Origin: RGIG9115 sp045603225
GTDB taxonomy: Bacteria; Bacillota; Clostridia; UBA1381
Assembly (NCBI GenBank): GCA_045603225.1
Contig: JAZULT010000048.1
Span: forward strand, 1-7,822
Direction: 5' to 3'
Length of the DNA stretch: 7,822 nt
Shown: piece by piece, positions 5,992 through 7,822 of the stretch
How the letters are laid out: the number at the start of each line of letters is the position of its first letter
Position numbering within the stretch: position 1 is the first letter of the stretch
Notes under the pieces: model-generated
Seen by the model: only the letters and a program-made list of their open reading frames with translations
What the model was told of the DNA's origin: nothing
Databases searched by the model: none
Program-made: the position numbers and the translations under genes

Positions 5992-7233
5992 ATGGTAGAT
6001 TTAAAAAAAGTACAGGCGAGTGATCCGGAAATTTTTGACGTTATAATGAAAGAAACAGGTCGTCAGCAGAATAAGATAGAACTTATTGCTTCGGAAAACT
6101 TTGTTTCAGAAGCTGTAATGCAGGCTATGGGTTCACCGCTTACAAACAAGTATGCAGAAGGCTATCCGGGAAAGAGATATTATGGTGGATGTGAATTTGT
6201 AGACGTGGCAGAAAATCTTGCTATTGAACGTGCAAAAGAGCTTTTCGGTGCAGGATATGCAAACGTTCAGCCTCACTCAGGTGCTCAGGCTAATATGGCA
6301 GTATTTTTCGCACTTCTGAACCCCGGTGATACAGTTCTCAGTATGAGTCTTGCTCACGGTGGACATTTGAGCCACGGAAGCCCTGTAAATATGTCAGGTA
6401 AGTATTTTAATATCGTTCCTTACGGTGTAACAGAAGATACAAACACAATTGATTATGATGAAGTAAGAAAACTTGCTCTTGAATGTAAGCCAAAGCTTAT
6501 CCTTGCAGGTGCAAGTGCATATCCGAGAGTGATTGATTTTGAAAAGTTCAGAGCAATTGCAGATGAAGTTGGTGCATATTTCATGGTAGATATGGCACAT
6601 ATTGCAGGTCTTATAGCTGCAGGACTTCACCCGTCACCGATGCCTCACGCGCACGTTGTTACAACAACAACTCATAAGACTCTCAGAGGACCGAGAGGCG
6701 GTCTTATTCTTACAAACGACGAAGAACTTGCAAAGGCATTTAATAAAGCTATATTCCCCGGAATTCAGGGTGGACCGCTTATGCACGTTATAGCTGCTAA
6801 GGCCGTAAGCTTTAAAGAAGCACTTAGTGATGAGTTCAAAGCATATCAGACTCAGATTGTTAAAAATGCAGCAGTTCTTGCTGAAACTCTTAAGAATGAA
6901 GGAATCAAGCTTGTATCCGGCGGAACAGATAATCACCTTATGCTTATCGACCTTTCAGATACAGACATAACTGGTAAAGAAGCTGAACACAGACTTGACG
7001 AAATCGGTATTACAGCTAATAAGAATGCAATTCCGTTTGATCAGAGAAGCCCGTTTATCACAAGTGGTGTAAGAATCGGAACACCGGCAACAACAAGCCG
7101 TGGCTTTGTTGAGGAGGATATGGTTGAAATCGGAAAGATTATCAAGCTTGCAATCTTCGACTTCGAAAACAGTAAGGAAGAATGTGCAAAGCGTGTTAAG
7201 GCTCTTTGTGACAAATATCCGCTTTATCTTTAA
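5992..7233 (+). CDS. glyA: Serine hydroxymethyltransferase
   Basis: This 413-residue PLP enzyme interconverts serine plus tetrahydrofolate with glycine plus 5,10-methylene-tetrahydrofolate, supplying glycine and one-carbon units in the cytoplasm. It is full length with all landmarks: IASENFVS (32-39), YPGKRYYGG (58-66), the cofactor-contacting VDMAHIAG (199-206, Asp200 and His203), and the PLP-lysine motif TTTTHKTLRGPRGG (224-237, Lys229, the same number as in E. coli). FPGIQGGP (255-262) and the carboxylate-binding Arg in GVRIGTPA (359-366, Arg361) are also present. AAAGGATG lies before the ATG. It is 14 bases behind the epimerase gene with no terminator between. Its codons favour CTT, GAA and GCA, like the lipoprotein gene, consistent with high expression. 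Confidence 0.98.
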   Translation: MVDLKKVQASDPEIFDVIMKETGRQQNKIELIASENFVSEAVMQAMGSPLTNKYAEGYPGKRYYGGCEFVDVAENLAIERAKELFGAGYANVQPHSGAQANMAVFFALLNPGDTVLSMSLAHGGHLSHGSPVNMSGKYFNIVPYGVTEDTNTIDYDEVRKLALECKPKLILAGASAYPRVIDFEKFRAIADEVGAYFMVDMAHIAGLIAAGLHPSPMPHAHVVTTTTHKTLRGPRGGLILTNDEELAKAFNKAIFPGIQGGPLMHVIAAKAVSFKEALSDEFKAYQTQIVKNAAVLAETLKNEGIKLVSGGTDNHLMLIDLSDTDITGKEAEHRLDEIGITANKNAIPFDQRSPFITSGVRIGTPATTSRGFVEEDMVEIGKIIKLAIFDFENSKEECAKRVKALCDKYPLYL

Positions 7234-7234
7234 T
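7206..7234 (+). promoter_or_regulatory. Candidate rnpB promoter inside the 3' end of glyA
   Basis: TTGTGA (7206-7211) and TTTAAT (7229-7234) are separated by exactly 17 bases, matching four of six and five of six consensus positions. The predicted start is near 7241, which is also the first base of the P1 helix of RNase P RNA. The promoter therefore overlaps the last codons and stop of glyA. Read-through from glyA is an additional possible source. Confidence 0.6.
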
Positions 7235-7240
7235 TGATAT

Positions 7241-7572
7241 ATGAGTAAGTCAGACGGTCGCGGGCGTAAATATGCGCGTGAGGAAAGTCCGGGCTCCATA
7301 GAGCAAGGGTGCCGGCTAACGGCCGGTGAAAGCGATTTCAAGGATAGTGCAACAGAGAATGAATGCCTGATATTTCAGGTGATTGTGGAAATGTGCGGTA
7401 AGAGCGCACAGGGATGATGGCGACTGAATTCCCGTGTAAACCCCACCCGGAGCAACCCGAGGGAGAAAAGCCTGCTCGGCAATTCCCGACAAGGGGCTGG
7501 AGGCTTATGGTAACGTAAGTCGTAGATAGATGACCGTCAGAAACAGAACCCGGCTTATAGACTTGCTCATTT
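7241..7572 (+). ncRNA. rnpB: RNase P RNA, type A
   Basis: This is the catalytic RNA of RNase P, which trims the 5' leader from precursor tRNAs. P1 pairs 7241-7251 with 7560-7570 (GAGTAAGTC with GACTTGCTC at its core, one G-U). P2 pairs GACGGTC (7253-7259) with GACCGTC (7532-7538). The universal core is plain: GAGGAAAGTCCGGGCTCC (7280-7297, 5' side of P4) and ACAGAACCCGGCTTATAG (7543-7560, 3' side). GTGCCGGCTAACGGCCGG, GGTAAGAGCGCAC, and AAACCCCACCCGGAGCAA (7438-7455) are also present. The architecture is type A, as expected in Clostridia, not the Bacillus type B. In the L15 loop the usual GGU before AAAC reads UGU (7435-7437). Ends are set by P1 and may differ by a few bases. Confidence 0.96.
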
Positions 7573-7605
7573 ATTTGAAATATCATGAAGGGGCTGTTGC
7601 CTTTA

Positions 7606-7741
7606 GCGCAGACCGTTCAAAAGCTCCGAAAATGGCTTAAACCCTACATTTGGAACATTTGTCAAACATTTGAATAAAGTAGAAATCCGCAATTCTCTTG
7701 CGGATTTCTCGTATTTTTATGCTTTTGAACTATCCACGAAA
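7606..7741 (+). repeat. Structured intergenic repeat, copy 2
   Basis: GTTCAAAAGC (7615-7624) and GCTTTTGAAC (7721-7730) are a perfect 10-bp inverted repeat enclosing a terminator-like hairpin (7681-7709). Conserved blocks match the minus strand of 1-125: GCGCAGACCGTTCAA (7606-7620), the GAAATCCGC hairpin, TTTTATGC, TTGAACTA and CGAA. Relative to copy 1, both arms of the closing stem carry two changes that keep pairing (TG to AA on one arm, CA to TT on the other). The unconserved stretch between (about 7625-7678) contains TTTGGAACATTTG and TCAAACATTTG, a loose internal repetition. No coding potential is seen. Confidence 0.7.
7681..7718 (+). terminator. Rho-independent terminator downstream of rnpB
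   Basis: AGAAATCCGCAA (7681-7692) pairs perfectly over 12 bp with TTGCGGATTTCT (7698-7709) around a five-base TTCTC loop, followed by CGTATTTTTA. This is the first convincing terminator after the lipoprotein promoter, so it probably ends transcripts from both glyA and rnpB. It is about 110 bases beyond the mature RNase P RNA end, implying 3' trimming. It is also the inner hairpin of the repeat. Confidence 0.75.
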
Positions 7742-7818
7742 CTCACCACTCGACGTACCATCGTACGCCTTCGGGCAGGGCTAAATGCGGCAAAACCCGC
7801 ATTTGGCTTCGTTTCGTG
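7735..7818. repeat. Stem-rich module at the right edge (nested inverted repeats)
   Basis: CACGAAAC (7735-7742) pairs with GTTTCGTG (7811-7818), closing a loop with two inner hairpins. One is CGTAC-CATC-GTACG (7754-7767). The other is GCTAAATGCGG (7780-7790) with CCGCATTTGGC (7797-7807), 11 bp including one G-U around CAAAAC. A CCTTCGGGCAGGG stretch lies between them. The GC-rich make-up differs from the flanking AT-rich spacers, and the module directly abuts repeat copy 2. It may continue past the window. No gene is seen. Confidence 0.55.
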
Positions 7819-7822
7819 AATT

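Noticed and set aside
6955..7341. Minus-strand open frame across the glyA end and rnpB
   Set aside because: Overlaps a well-supported enzyme gene and an RNA gene; no recognisable protein features.
7338..7586. Minus-strand open frame over the RNase P RNA
   Set aside because: Lies wholly over conserved RNase P RNA structure; a typical spurious call on this RNA.
1..7741. Inverted repeats at the two window ends as ends of a composite transposon
   Set aside because: The block between them holds housekeeping genes (glyA, rnpB), no transposase and no visible target duplication.

Overview
The window looks like a chromosomal stretch from a low-to-mid GC Gram-positive bacterium of the Clostridia, probably a Ruminococcus/Oscillospiraceae-type gut anaerobe. 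The reasons are strong GGAGG-type ribosome binding sites, a lipobox lipoprotein, a YerC/YecD-type TrpR homologue, and a type A RNase P RNA. The assignment rests on family resemblance, not on a search. All recognised genes lie on the + strand and are tightly packed.

Layout. Positions 1-125 hold a structured repeat (copy 1). Positions 126-321 are AT-rich and contain only a short coding remnant. A strong sigma-A-type promoter (322-350) with a palindrome in its spacer precedes a polar amino-acid ABC transporter: binding lipoprotein (398-1231), an intergenic hairpin with a GAAA loop (1253-1284), permease (1306-2010) and ATPase (2025-2807). With short gaps or overlaps follow a TrpR-like regulator (2820-3101), a large polytopic membrane protein of GT-C glycosyltransferase character (3076-5133), a LacX-type aldose epimerase homologue (5117-5977), and glyA (5992-7233). 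The RNase P RNA gene (about 7241-7572) starts eight bases after glyA. A second copy of the structured repeat (7606-7741), in opposite orientation and holding a good terminator hairpin, closes the transcription unit. Another stem-rich module (7735-7818) runs to the right edge.

How the parts work together. The first three genes form a complete importer: the lipoprotein captures a ligand, the permease forms the channel, and the ATPase drives uptake. The hairpin after the lipoprotein gene probably keeps its message in excess. The downstream genes are a mixed housekeeping set (sugar epimerase, serine/glycine one-carbon metabolism, tRNA processing) that appears to share read-through transcription.

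Most striking observations. (1) The binding lipoprotein is circularly permuted: the segment that normally ends this fold sits at the N-terminus directly after the lipoprotein signal, and the protein stops at the end of lobe II. Nearly the whole fold is retained, so this looks like a working rearranged protein and not a fragment. A small coding remnant upstream resembles the lost C-terminal end. (2) The two repeat copies at the window ends each have a perfect 10-bp closing stem, but the stem sequence differs between copies with matching changes on both arms, as expected for a conserved nucleic acid structure.
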